Shown here: positions 8,881 to 18,112 of the stretch, one piece after another
How positions within the stretch are numbered: the first letter of the stretch is position 1
How the letters are laid out: each line of letters starts with the position of its first letter
NCBI GenBank assembly: GCA_041738345.1
Contig: JBGSPX010000028.1
Location: 49,901-113,900, forward strand
Length of the DNA stretch: 64,000 nt
Reading direction: 5' to 3'
Source of the DNA: Proteocatella sp041738345
Lineage (GTDB): Bacteria; Bacillota; Clostridia; Peptostreptococcales; Filifactoraceae
Notes under the pieces: model-generated
Told to the model about the DNA's origin: nothing
The model's input: only the letters and a program-made list of their open reading frames with translations
Databases searched by the model: none
Made by a program: the position numbers and the translations under genes

Positions 8881-10104
8881 ATGGGTCAGTTAATATTAGA
8901 TTTTACTTCAACCACTGGTATAATGAATATAACAGGTGGAGAAGCGATAATGATAGGCGTGGCTTGTGTGTTACTTTACCTTGCAATAGCAAAAGGGTTT
9001 GAACCATTACTACTTATTCCGATAGCTTTTGGAATGCTTTTAGCAAACCTTCCGCTTGCAGAAGTAATGGGATTACCAAATACTATTTTAAGCCTACATC
9101 AACCAGAAACTATGGATGAAGCTGTAAGACAAATGCAGTTGGCAGAGCAAGGTAAAATGATAGCAAGCATGAAAACAGAAGCACCTGGTGGATTACTGTA
9201 TTACTTGTCTCAAGGTGTAAAACTTGGAATATTCCCACCACTTATATTCCTTGGGGTTGGAGCGATGACAGATTTTTCTCCACTTATAGCAAATCCAAAA
9301 AGCTTACTTCTTGGGGCAGCAGCTCAATTTGGAATATTCTTTACGTTTTTTGGAGCTATATTATTAGGATTTACAGCGCAAGAAGCGGCATCTATAGGAA
9401 TAATCGGAGGAGCAGACGGGCCTACTGCGATATTACTTACTTCAAAATTGGCACCGCATCTTTTAGGGCCAATAGCCGTAGCGGCATATTCATATATGGC
9501 ACTTGTACCAGTTATACAGCCACCTATAATGAAAATGCTTACAACTGAAGCAGAACGAAAAATTTCAATGAAAAATCTTAGAGTAGTTAGCAAAAAAGAA
9601 AAAATAATATTTCCAATAATGGTTACAATATTAGTTTCGCTTATACTTCCAGCAGCAGCAACATTAGTAGGAATGCTTATGCTTGGAAACTTATTTAAAG
9701 AGTCAGGAGTAGCAGATAGACTTACAAAAACTGCTTCAAATGAACTTATAAATATAGTTACGATACTTTTAGGAGTATCTGTTGGAGCAACTGCAAATGC
9801 TCGAACCTTCTTAAATGCACAAACTTTAAAAATAATAATACTTGGAGTAACTGCATTTGCAATAGGAACGGCAGCAGGAGTTATAATAGCAAAAATTATG
9901 AATAAATTCTCAAAAGATCCAATAAATCCACTTATAGGATCAGCGGGAGTCTCAGCAGTACCTATGGCAGCGAGAGTATCAAATAAAGTAGGAAGAGAAT
10001 ACAATCCATCAAATTTCCTTCTTATGCATGCAATGGGACCAAACGTAGCTGGAGTTATAGGTTCAGCCGTAGCAGCTGGAGTATTATTAACTTTATTTGG
10101 ATAA
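8881..10104 (+). CDS. mmdB: Na+-translocating decarboxylase beta subunit
   Basis: A 407-residue integral membrane protein with many hydrophobic helices. The conserved core is visible as GGADGPTAILLTSKLAP followed by AAYSYMALVPVIQPP, and late GSAGVSAVPMAARV. It decarboxylates carboxybiotin and couples this to Na+ export, giving the cell an energy-conserving sodium gradient. It is the last gene of the operon and is followed by a strong terminator. The length is close to the usual beta subunit. Confidence 0.95.
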   Translation: MGQLILDFTSTTGIMNITGGEAIMIGVACVLLYLAIAKGFEPLLLIPIAFGMLLANLPLAEVMGLPNTILSLHQPETMDEAVRQMQLAEQGKMIASMKTEAPGGLLYYLSQGVKLGIFPPLIFLGVGAMTDFSPLIANPKSLLLGAAAQFGIFFTFFGAILLGFTAQEAASIGIIGGADGPTAILLTSKLAPHLLGPIAVAAYSYMALVPVIQPPIMKMLTTEAERKISMKNLRVVSKKEKIIFPIMVTILVSLILPAAATLVGMLMLGNLFKESGVADRLTKTASNELINIVTILLGVSVGATANARTFLNAQTLKIIILGVTAFAIGTAAGVIIAKIMNKFSKDPINPLIGSAGVSAVPMAARVSNKVGREYNPSNFLLMHAMGPNVAGVIGSAVAAGVLLTLFG

Positions 10105-10120
10105 ATTAATCTCCTTAAAA

Positions 10121-10162
10121 AAACATTCTGTTAACCGAAATATCGTTAGCAGAGTGTTTTTT
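10121..10162 (+). terminator. terminator of the mutase-decarboxylase operon
   Basis: A 15-base stem (10121-10135 with 10145-10159, counting G-U pairs) with a 9-base loop is followed by a T-rich tract. Confidence 0.85.
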
Positions 10163-10264
10163 ATTATAATAATTCAAATGTCTTAGTTGAGGGGAAATAA
10201 GTTAAATTAAGCTTTAAATATTGTAAAAAATATGATATATTTTACAAAAAGGAGAAAATTGCTT

Positions 10265-10747
10265 ATGAATAAAGAAATATATATTGCAGGTGGTTGCTTT
10301 TGGGGGGTACAAGAATATTACTCAAGAGTAGAAGGCGTAAAAGAAAGCGTATCGGGTTATGCAAATGGACACAAGGAAAATCCTACATATCAAGAAGTTT
10401 GTACAGGGGACACTGGATATGTGGAAACTGTAAAGGTTGTATATGATTCAGAAAAAGTAAGTCTTAATGAATTAATAGAAAGATTTTTTAAAATTGTAGA
10501 CCCCACTCAACTAAATAGACAATCTAATGATATGGGAAGCCAGTATAGAAATGGAATATACTATTTAAATGATGAAGATGAAAAAGTTATATCAGAAATT
10601 ATTGAATTAAAAAGAAAAGATTATAAAAAACCTATAGTTACACAGGTTCAAAAACTAGAAAACTTTTATCTTGCAGAAGAATACCATCAAAATTATTTAA
10701 AGAAGAATCCAGCAGGATATTGTCATATAAGTTTTGATGATATGTAA
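10265..10747 (+). CDS. msrA: peptide methionine (S)-S-oxide reductase MsrA
   Basis: A 160-residue enzyme that reduces methionine-S-sulfoxide in proteins. The catalytic motif GGCFWGVQEYY lies at the N-terminus and the C-terminal half has the YHQNYLKKNP segment. An ATG 33 bases upstream is in frame. The start at 10265 is chosen because AAAAAGGAG precedes it at normal spacing and the protein then begins at the conserved GGCFWG region. It is followed closely by the free-methionine sulfoxide reductase, suggesting a joint oxidative-repair unit. Confidence 0.95.
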   Translation: MNKEIYIAGGCFWGVQEYYSRVEGVKESVSGYANGHKENPTYQEVCTGDTGYVETVKVVYDSEKVSLNELIERFFKIVDPTQLNRQSNDMGSQYRNGIYYLNDEDEKVISEIIELKRKDYKKPIVTQVQKLENFYLAEEYHQNYLKKNPAGYCHISFDDM

Positions 10748-10769
10748 ATTTACTTAGTAGGAGGAAATT

Positions 10770-11270
10770 ATGAGTTTTAATTTTTCAGAGATGCTGTCAG
10801 GACAGCCTAAAGAAGTTATTTATGAAGAACTTTATAAAATGGCAAAAGCCCTTTTTACAGATGAAGACGATATGATGGCGAATATGGGTAATGTATCATC
10901 ATTACTTTATTTTAACCTAAAAGATATAAACTGGGCGGGTTTTTATCTATATAAAAATGAGGAGTTAGTACTAGGCCCTTTTAATGGGAAAGTAGCTTGT
11001 ACTAGAATAGCAATGGGAAAAGGGGTATGTGGCACTGCTGCTAAAGAAAATAAAATTCAAGTGGTGGAAGATGTACATCAATTTCCAGGTCATATTGCGT
11101 GTGACAGTGCAAGTAACTCAGAGATAGTAATTCCGCTCTATAAAGATGGTAATTTAATTGGAGTACTTGATATAGATAGCTTTAATAAAGCTACATTTGA
11201 TCAAGAAGATGCCAAAGGTCTAATTAAGATAATGGATATCTTAATAGAAAAAACAAAGTTTGAAATATAA
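10770..11270 (+). CDS. msrC: free methionine (R)-S-oxide reductase (GAF domain)
   Basis: A 166-residue GAF-fold protein. The three cysteine positions characteristic of fRMsr enzymes are visible in VACTRIA, KGVCGTAA and HIACDSASNSE, with the LDIDS tail. It reduces free L-methionine-R-sulfoxide, complementing MsrA. The gap to msrA is 22 bases with ribosome site GTAGGAGG, so both are probably cotranscribed. A terminator hairpin follows. Confidence 0.92.
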   Translation: MSFNFSEMLSGQPKEVIYEELYKMAKALFTDEDDMMANMGNVSSLLYFNLKDINWAGFYLYKNEELVLGPFNGKVACTRIAMGKGVCGTAAKENKIQVVEDVHQFPGHIACDSASNSEIVIPLYKDGNLIGVLDIDSFNKATFDQEDAKGLIKIMDILIEKTKFEI

Positions 11271-11283
11271 ATTGAAATGAATA

Positions 11284-11340
11284 AAAGCAGATATTTATGA
11301 GTTGAATTCAAAAAATATCTGCTTTAGTATTAGCTTTTTT
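11284..11340. terminator. intrinsic terminator between convergent genes
   Basis: AAAGCAGATATTT (11284-11296) pairs perfectly with 11313-11325. T-rich sequence follows on the plus strand and A-rich sequence precedes it, so it may serve both the msrC side and the converging adenosyltransferase gene. Confidence 0.75.
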
Positions 11341-11353
11341 ATTTTAATTTAGA

Positions 11354-11902
11354 TTACAGTTTTTCATTGTACATTTTTTCAAAATCCATAAGCACTATAT
11401 TGCTTTCCAAATATCTTGCGAAAGTATAAAGCGTATCAGAAAGTCTGTTTACAAATTTTATTAATATAGGGTCAACCTCATCTACAGCATCTAGCGCTAA
11501 AATTCTTCTTTCAGCTCTGCGGCATACCGTTCTTGACACATGGAGGATAGAAGAAGCCATTGATGTACCAGGAACGATAAATGCATCTACTTTATCTATT
11601 TTTTCCAAAAACTCATCAATCCATTTTTCCAAAGTTGAAATATCTTCTTCAGTTATAGGATATTTAAAATTTCCATTTTTAGAAGTCGCTAGCTGACCAG
11701 CAACAAAAAATAGTCTTTTTTGGATTTTGAACAGCCTTTGTTTTATAAGTTCATCTTCTATAAAATTGCTTGCAAAACCTATATTTGAATTAAGCTCATC
11801 TACTGTACCATAAGCTTCTACTCTAAGAGAATCTTTTCTTACTCTAGTGCCATCATAAAGCGAGGTTTCGCCTCTATCACCAGTTTTAGTATATATCTTC
11901 AT
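11354..11902 (-). CDS. pduO: PduO-type ATP:cob(I)alamin adenosyltransferase
   Basis: This 182-residue enzyme makes adenosylcobalamin, the cofactor of the mutase encoded nearby. The N-terminal ATP loop KTGDRGETSLYDGTRV, the SRTVCRRAERRI helix and the FVNRLSDTLYTFARYLE helix are all present, as expected for PduO/MMAB enzymes. The ribosome site GGAGGTAAGCT precedes the ATG. The minus-strand location means it is not in the mutase operon, but the functional link is strong. Confidence 0.93.
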   Translation of the reverse strand: MKIYTKTGDRGETSLYDGTRVRKDSLRVEAYGTVDELNSNIGFASNFIEDELIKQRLFKIQKRLFFVAGQLATSKNGNFKYPITEEDISTLEKWIDEFLEKIDKVDAFIVPGTSMASSILHVSRTVCRRAERRILALDAVDEVDPILIKFVNRLSDTLYTFARYLESNIVLMDFEKMYNEKL

Positions 11903-12067
11903 AGCTTACCTCCAATTACAAAAAAATTTATAAAATGAATATTTAATAATTTTATACCCAAAAATATATTATAAAAATCATATATATATATTTAACAAAT
12001 TAAGGGTATATAAATTCAGGATATATTTTTTAGAAAAAGAACGTATATTAGAAAAGGAGCTTATATT

Positions 12068-13312
12068 ATGAAGAAGATAAGTGTTTTTTTGGTATGTTTA
12101 ATGCTTGTAAGTAGTTTTTCGTACGCAGTTCCAAGTAAGGTTAATGAAAATGCTATGATTCATAGTGGAGTTAAGATGTTTGCAATAAGAGATTTAGCTG
12201 ACGAAATGAACCTAAATTTAAAATGGGACAATCATAAAAAAACGCTAAGTATAATCTATGAAGACAAGAATTTAGAAATAAGACCAGGGCAGACTATAGC
12301 TATGCTTAGTGGTAAAAAAATCAATTTAGATTACCCAGTAGTATCAAAAAATGGTAGAATATATGTAAGTGAGATGGTATTAAAAGATGTATTAGGTCTT
12401 ACAATAAATTATGATGAAGGGAAAGCTAATGTAAAATTAGAGTCCAAAAAAGATATCATAGATACAGCGTTAGCCGCAGGTGAATTTACTACTCTAGCAG
12501 CTGCGTTACAATCAGCAGGGTTAATAGATACGCTAAAAGGAACAGGCCCATTTACTGTATTTGCACCAACAGATAAAGCATTTAATAAGCTTCCAAGTGG
12601 TACAGTAGAAGAACTTTTAAAACCAGAGAATAAAGATTTGCTTACGAATATATTAAAATATCATGTAAGCGACAAAAAAATGATGGCTAAAGATGTAATT
12701 GCAATGACAAGTATGACTATGTTAAATGGGGAAACCGCAAATATCGAGGTTAAGGGGAATAAGGTTACAATAGATGGTGCAGATATAATTATAACTGACA
12801 TTGAAACTTCAAATGGGATAATTCATGTTATAGATACGATTATGGTTCCTGGCGTAGATATTAAACCTCCTTCACTTATGGATAAAAAAGAAATTCCTAC
12901 TGCAGATAAAGATATAATAGATACTGCAATCGCAGATGGAAATTTTAAAACTTTTATAGCTGCAGTAGAAGCAGCAGGTTTAAAAGATACGCTAAAAGCA
13001 GCAGGCCCATTTACTGTATTTGTTCCAAGTGACAAAGCTTTTGCCAAACTTCCAAAAGGAACGTTAGAAGATCTTTTGAAACCAGAAAACAAAGATAAAT
13101 TAATTGATATATTAAAATATCATGTAGCGGATAAAAAACTTATGGCAACTGATGTTTCAAGTATGAGCAGTCTACAGATGCTAAATGGAAAAACTGCAGA
13201 TATATCTATAAAAAATAAGAAAATAGACATAGATGGGGCGAATATTTCGTCAACAGATATAATGGCTTCAAATGGAGTAATCCATGTAATAGATGACTTA
13301 ATGATGCCTTAG
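12068..13312 (+). CDS. secreted protein with a copper-amine-oxidase-N-like domain and two FAS1 domains
   Basis: A 414-residue protein. It has a signal peptide (residues 1-20, ending FSYA), a stalk-like copper-amine-oxidase N-terminal-type domain (about 24-130), then two fasciclin domains (about 133-270 and 285-414). Both FAS1 copies contain the FTVFAPTDKAF/FTVFVPSDKAF H1 motif and the YHV H2 box. FAS1 domains act in surface adhesion. The two FAS1 copies are very similar to each other, suggesting internal duplication. Ribosome site AAAAGGAGC. Confidence 0.9.
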   Translation: MKKISVFLVCLMLVSSFSYAVPSKVNENAMIHSGVKMFAIRDLADEMNLNLKWDNHKKTLSIIYEDKNLEIRPGQTIAMLSGKKINLDYPVVSKNGRIYVSEMVLKDVLGLTINYDEGKANVKLESKKDIIDTALAAGEFTTLAAALQSAGLIDTLKGTGPFTVFAPTDKAFNKLPSGTVEELLKPENKDLLTNILKYHVSDKKMMAKDVIAMTSMTMLNGETANIEVKGNKVTIDGADIIITDIETSNGIIHVIDTIMVPGVDIKPPSLMDKKEIPTADKDIIDTAIADGNFKTFIAAVEAAGLKDTLKAAGPFTVFVPSDKAFAKLPKGTLEDLLKPENKDKLIDILKYHVADKKLMATDVSSMSSLQMLNGKTADISIKNKKIDIDGANISSTDIMASNGVIHVIDDLMMP

Positions 13313-13364
13313 TTTTTTTAATTAAAAATAAGGGTATTAGTATTTAAAGAAGGGAATGATTTTT

Positions 13365-13889
13365 ATGAAGAAAAAAGTAGTATGGAGTTTAATTTTTGTA
13401 TTACTAATATCCTTAGTAGGATGTAATTATGTAGGGACTCAAGAGGAGATAGAGCTAAAAAAGAGTATAAATCTTTATTATCCAAACCTTGAGGACGAAA
13501 ATTATTACTACAAAACCGTAGAATTAAATGTATTAAAAGCAGAAGAAGTACTCCCAGCTATAGTTAAGGTATACAAAGAAAATACTTTAAGTGGAACAGA
13601 GGCAGTTCTTAGTGAAAATGCAGATATACTAAGCGCAGAATTAACTGAAGATAAAATCTTAAATTTAGATTTTAATAAAGCCTTTTTAGAAGAAATGAAT
13701 GCAGGTTCTAGTTATGAAGAAATGATACTCCACAGTATTGCTAATACTTTGGGTGAATATTATGGAGCAGAAAAGCTATCGATAACTATAGAAGGGAAAG
13801 CCTATGAGTCTGGCCATATTTTCTTAGAAGAAGGAGAATATATAACTCCAGATTATTCCAAAATTGTTTGTGTTAACAAGGTGTGCTGA
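13365..13889 (+). CDS. GerMN-domain lipoprotein
   Basis: A 174-residue lipoprotein with lipobox LVGC (Cys20). The region around LNLDFNKAFLEEM...YEEMILHSIANTLGEYYGAEKLSITIEGKAYESGHI fits the GerMN domain of sporulation and germination protein GerM and related envelope lipoproteins. An ATG nine bases upstream is in frame but too close to the GAAGGGA ribosome site, so 13365 is preferred. It follows the FAS1 gene by about 50 bases. Confidence 0.8.
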   Translation: MKKKVVWSLIFVLLISLVGCNYVGTQEEIELKKSINLYYPNLEDENYYYKTVELNVLKAEEVLPAIVKVYKENTLSGTEAVLSENADILSAELTEDKILNLDFNKAFLEEMNAGSSYEEMILHSIANTLGEYYGAEKLSITIEGKAYESGHIFLEEGEYITPDYSKIVCVNKVC

Positions 13890-13992
13890 TGCATAAAAAA
13901 TACTTATTGATAATATTTATTAATAAGTATTGATTTTTAATTTGAAAAGGTGTAATATATAGCTATAATAAAAAAACAGGAGGACTCAAAAA

Positions 13993-14523
13993 ATGGTTTA
14001 TAATTACAAAGTTACGGATGTAGATGGAAATGAAGTGTCTTTAGAAGAGTACAAAGGAAAAGTTATGCTTATAGTGAACACTGCTACAGGCTGTGGATTT
14101 ACACCTCAATATGATGGATTAGAAAAATTATATGAGAAGTATAGAGATAAAGGATTAGAAATTTTAGATTTCCCTTGTAACCAATTTTTAGAGCAAGCTC
14201 CCGGAGATAGCAAAGAACTTGCAAGCTTTTGTAAAGTAAACTTTGGAACAGAGTTTAAAACTTTTGCTAAGATTGATGTAAATGGTGAAAATGCCCATGA
14301 CTTATATAAATATCTAAGAGCAGAGGCACCTTCAGCAAATGAAGATGAGCAATCACAAGGACTTTATGAGAAACTGCAAAGTCTTGGATTTACAACATCA
14401 GGAGATGAAATCAAATGGAACTTTACTAAATTCCTAGTAGATAGAGAAGGTAAAATTTTAGGAAGATTTGCTCCAACTGTAGCTCCTGAAAAATTAGATG
14501 AAATAATAGCTGGCGTAATCTAG
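13993..14523 (+). CDS. glutathione-peroxidase-family thiol peroxidase
   Basis: A 176-residue peroxidase. The active-site segment is NTATGCGFTPQYDGLEKLY, with cysteine encoded by an ordinary TGT rather than a selenocysteine codon. FPCNQF and the WNFTKFLVDREGK motif (Trp and Asn of the catalytic group) are intact. Bacterial Cys forms usually reduce peroxides with thioredoxin. Start after ACAGGAGGACTC. The gene is flanked by terminator-like hairpins and probably monocistronic. Confidence 0.93.
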   Translation: MVYNYKVTDVDGNEVSLEEYKGKVMLIVNTATGCGFTPQYDGLEKLYEKYRDKGLEILDFPCNQFLEQAPGDSKELASFCKVNFGTEFKTFAKIDVNGENAHDLYKYLRAEAPSANEDEQSQGLYEKLQSLGFTTSGDEIKWNFTKFLVDREGKILGRFAPTVAPEKLDEIIAGVI

Positions 14524-14548
14524 CAAAAAGATACATTTTCCAATTAAT

Positions 14549-14590
14549 AAAATACACTTTCTAAGTTTATTCGAAGAAAGTGTATTTTTA
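14549..14590 (+). terminator. terminator after the peroxidase gene
   Basis: AAAATACACTTTCT pairs with AGAAAGTGTATTTT around a short loop and is followed by T residues. The same stem sequence recurs in the terminator at 23041-23085. Confidence 0.8.
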
Positions 14591-14699
14591 TTGTAAAAAA
14601 AAATATGAAATATTATTTTAACTTAAATAATATGATAAAATGTATATTGAAAGTAAAATACTGGAATAAATTACATAAAATATTTGAGGAGAGAGACAT

Positions 14700-16073
14700 A
14701 TGAATAATAGTATACACCAGTATTTTCTAGATAACATAACTGACCCAGTATGGGTAGTAGATTTAAATTACAAATATATATATGCAAATGAGAATTATAA
14801 AAAATTTCATTCACTAAACAAGAATATATTAGGTGAAAAACTTTCTGATATAATTCCACAGATTTTTGCTAAAACTTACATCAAAGAAATAAAAACTGTA
14901 ATAAAAAATAAAAAACAGATGAATTTTGAAGAAGAATTTGATGGTGGAGCTTTTGAATGTAGAACATTTCCAATCTTAGATAAAAAGAATAAGATTAAAG
15001 CAATTGGTGGAATTATTGTAGATATAACAGAAAAAAAATTTATAGAAGATAAGCTTTTATATCTAAGTTACACTGATTCCCTTACCAAAGTATATAATAG
15101 AGCGAGTTTTGAAGCCAAGCTTTCAGATTTAAAATTAAAAAATAGATTCCCAATAGGAATAATAATGGGCGATGTAAATGGACTAAAATTAGTTAATGAT
15201 ACATTTGGCCATATAGAAGGCGATAAACTTTTAGTTGAAATTGCAGAGGTTTTAAAAAATACATGCAAAAAAGAAACGAATGTATTTAGATGGGGCGGAG
15301 ATGAATTCATAATATTAATGCCAAAAGCCGATGAAGCAGTGTGTGAAAAAACTATAAGTAATATAAGGCGAGCGTTTACAAAAAGGAAGCATAATTCAAT
15401 AGAACTTAGTATGTCAATGGGATTTTCTATAATGAATGATGTGAGTGAAGATATAGATGAAATTTTAAAAACGGCAGAAGAAAAAGTCTACAAGCATAAA
15501 CTATTAGAACAAAAAAGTATTTTTAGTGGAGCAATAAATTCGCTTCAAGAAACGCTTGAAGCAAAAAGTTTTGAAACTAAAGCACATACGCAGCGGATGA
15601 CTAGACTTGTGAGAAAATTAGGCGAAAATATGAATCTTCCAAGTGCAGAACTTGATGAACTTGAAATCGCGACAAGGCTTCATGATATAGGGAAAATTGG
15701 AATAAGAGAAGAAATTCTTTTGAAACCAGGGAGATTAACAGATGAGGAATATAGAATTATAAAAACGCATACAGAAAAAGGATATAGAATAGTAATGGCT
15801 TCTAGTGGGCTTGAAAGTGTAGCTAAAACTGTATTAACTCATCATGAAAGATGGGATGGAAATGGATATCCCTTAGAACTTAGTAAAAAAGATATTCCAC
15901 TTACGGCAAGGATAATAAGCATAGTAGATGCTTTTGATGCTATGACTAATAATCGGATATACAGAAATGCCCTTTCAAAACAAAGTGCATTAGAAGAAAT
16001 AAAAAATCAGAAGGGCAAACAGTTTGATCCAGAAATTGTAGATATATTTTTAAAAATGATAACAGAAGATTAA
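14700..16073 (+). CDS. PAS-GGDEF-HD-GYP cyclic-di-GMP signalling protein
   Basis: A 457-residue protein. It has a PAS sensor domain (about residues 5-115), a diguanylate cyclase domain with an intact GGDEF motif (residues 199-203), and a C-terminal HD-GYP phosphodiesterase domain (LHDIGKIGI near 327, HHERWDGNGYP near 380). No RxxD inhibitory site is seen before GGDEF. It may therefore both make and break cyclic di-GMP; which activity dominates cannot be told. No transmembrane segment, so cytoplasmic. Ribosome site TGAGGAGAGAG. Confidence 0.9.
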   Translation: MNNSIHQYFLDNITDPVWVVDLNYKYIYANENYKKFHSLNKNILGEKLSDIIPQIFAKTYIKEIKTVIKNKKQMNFEEEFDGGAFECRTFPILDKKNKIKAIGGIIVDITEKKFIEDKLLYLSYTDSLTKVYNRASFEAKLSDLKLKNRFPIGIIMGDVNGLKLVNDTFGHIEGDKLLVEIAEVLKNTCKKETNVFRWGGDEFIILMPKADEAVCEKTISNIRRAFTKRKHNSIELSMSMGFSIMNDVSEDIDEILKTAEEKVYKHKLLEQKSIFSGAINSLQETLEAKSFETKAHTQRMTRLVRKLGENMNLPSAELDELEIATRLHDIGKIGIREEILLKPGRLTDEEYRIIKTHTEKGYRIVMASSGLESVAKTVLTHHERWDGNGYPLELSKKDIPLTARIISIVDAFDAMTNNRIYRNALSKQSALEEIKNQKGKQFDPEIVDIFLKMITED

Positions 16074-16080
16074 CATAAAA

Positions 16081-16117
16081 AGGGGCGACACTGCTGAATA
16101 AAGTGCCGCCTTTTTTG
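16081..16117. terminator. bidirectional terminator between convergent genes
   Basis: GGCGACACT (16084-16092) pairs with AGTGCCGCC (16102-16110) with one mismatch. A run of six T follows, and A residues precede it for the opposite strand. Confidence 0.8.
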
Positions 16118-16119
16118 TA

Positions 16120-17898
16120 CTAATTTTTGAGTAGCGAAATCTGAACAAGGGTGGGTTGAGAGCCACCAAAGGTATTTGGCATAACCATAACCGTTATTGT
16201 ATAATTAGACTTTTCTCCACTTAAGATAACCATGTTATCTAAATTCATTTTATTATAAGCAGAAATTCCTTTGAGTTTAGATATATAAAATTCAGAGGCT
16301 TCAGGAATTTCAAAATTAGTTTTAAGTGTCACATTCATAACGCCTTCATATTCTTCAACTCCAAAGATTATAGAATCCTCTATTATAGGAACTAAGTCTT
16401 TAGGATAGTTTTTAGGAAGTGGCATAGAAACTGTTGTATCAGGTGCAATTTGTGCAGCATTACTCATAGCTACTTCATCATGAATGCTTTGGAACATATT
16501 TTTTAAATATCTCTGAGCATCTTCTGATGAAGGATCTTTTATATTAGCAAAAGTATAAATATTATGAAAACAAATTTCCAAGAATAAACTGGATTTCATT
16601 GTAACCATAGGGTCTTTTGTATGCATAAATAAACTATTTAATGTAGCGTTAAGTTCATCAGGAGTCAAAGCTTTTTGTTTAGACAGATGTAAATTTAAAA
16701 TAGCTAGTTTATCCTGTATCGCTTGAAAATTCTTTGAATATGATTCTAAGTTTTCAAGTAATAGTGCTTTACTTAAATTAAAAATTTCAATAAATTCGGC
16801 ATCGGAAGTTTTTAATACAGCCGTCTCTAAAGCATTAAGGCTTTGAGCAGGGTCAGTTTGAGTACTTTTTAAAATTTCCTTTATTTCAGGATTATTTACA
16901 ATAGTATCTGCAATTTGCTCATCGGTGTAATTAGAAGTAGCATGAGCAATCTTAATTCCAGAAAATATATTATCAAGACGATTGTTTGCAGAAACAGAAG
17001 CATCTAGAGTATCTGCAAATTCAGCACTGCTATTAATTACATCCTTCCAGTTGGCATCAAGATTACTTGTAGAATCGCCAATTAGTTCAGCGAAGGTATT
17101 TTTATTAGACTCCTTATATATTTCACTCAGCTCATCTAAAGCTTTGTCGGTATCTATTTTTTCATAGGAATAATCAAAACTTCCCTTTACATTCCATAGT
17201 CTAGAAGTAGCTTCATATACACGACTCTCTTTGTTTCCATAAGTTTTGGAATCACTTATAGAATCAAGCTGAGGCATTTCAGCAAGTTTTTCATTTTGAG
17301 CGCTGTCAGGAGGAAGGACTCTAGCATCACCAAGTCTTACAGTGTCAGCAGTAGAATGGTACGAAACCCACTGCTTATTATTCACTTCAGGCATAGTAAA
17401 GATACTCATTTCAGCAGCATCTATTCGTACAGGATTAGCAGCAAAGTTTATAACATAGCTACCATCTTGGTTTATAACAAACCCATTACCATAGAATTCA
17501 TCCAAAGTACCGAATGCATGAATATCGGCAGTTTGAATATAATTTCCATTCATATCATTTACGGTAACCTTGTGATTACTATCATAAGTCATGCTTCTAG
17601 CGATGATATAAAACTTTTGAGAATCAGGGTCATAAACAAGATAATCAGCGGAACTAAAGACTGCATTGCCTTCGCCATGAGAACCATCCTGATACTTAGA
17701 AGTCCACTTTTGTTCTTCAGAAATAATTGAATTTCCTTTAAAAAACTGATAATCCTTTTTTAAAATTTCCTCAGCTATGTTTTTTATATTTTCAGCTTCA
17801 CTTTGATTAGAAGCTGGCATGTCAGCCTTTTGACATGAAGTTAGAAGTAAAATAAGGACTAAGGTCGATGAGATGTATTTCAAAATATTTTTAAACAT
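16120..17898 (-). CDS. large predicted lipoprotein of unknown function
   Basis: A 592-residue protein with lipoprotein signal LLLLTSC (Cys22) and a Ser/Asn/Glu-rich start after it. I recognise no domain. The N-terminal third looks beta-rich (VNDMNGNYIQTADIHAFGTLDEFYGNGFVINQDGSYVINF), which could be a beta-propeller-like repeat. The middle (about 250-480) looks helical. The last 100 residues again look beta-rich. Ribosome site GGAGGTGATTTT just upstream of the ATG. It stands alone on the minus strand. Probably surface-anchored; no function proposed. Confidence 0.8.
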   Translation of the reverse strand: MFKNILKYISSTLVLILLLTSCQKADMPASNQSEAENIKNIAEEILKKDYQFFKGNSIISEEQKWTSKYQDGSHGEGNAVFSSADYLVYDPDSQKFYIIARSMTYDSNHKVTVNDMNGNYIQTADIHAFGTLDEFYGNGFVINQDGSYVINFAANPVRIDAAEMSIFTMPEVNNKQWVSYHSTADTVRLGDARVLPPDSAQNEKLAEMPQLDSISDSKTYGNKESRVYEATSRLWNVKGSFDYSYEKIDTDKALDELSEIYKESNKNTFAELIGDSTSNLDANWKDVINSSAEFADTLDASVSANNRLDNIFSGIKIAHATSNYTDEQIADTIVNNPEIKEILKSTQTDPAQSLNALETAVLKTSDAEFIEIFNLSKALLLENLESYSKNFQAIQDKLAILNLHLSKQKALTPDELNATLNSLFMHTKDPMVTMKSSLFLEICFHNIYTFANIKDPSSEDAQRYLKNMFQSIHDEVAMSNAAQIAPDTTVSMPLPKNYPKDLVPIIEDSIIFGVEEYEGVMNVTLKTNFEIPEASEFYISKLKGISAYNKMNLDNMVILSGEKSNYTITVMVMPNTFGGSQPTLVQISLLKN

Positions 17899-18112
17899 AA
17901 AATCACCTCCATGGGTTACACTGTTTTATAATATATACCCTAAAAAGTTTATAAAGCACGATAATAAGGATAAGCTTTTAAAAAATATGAACAGAGTATG
18001 TAAAATGCTGATTTTTCAATACATTCGATTTGAACAGCTGTATGTTGATTTTGTATAATTTTAAACCTATAATTATTATATAAACTGAACGTGTTCAAGA
18101 AAGGGTGAAAAG

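Noticed and set aside
9324..10004. 226-residue minus-strand frame
   Set aside because: A shadow of the decarboxylase beta subunit gene. Repetitive codon use in the real gene keeps the opposite frame open; no ribosome site.
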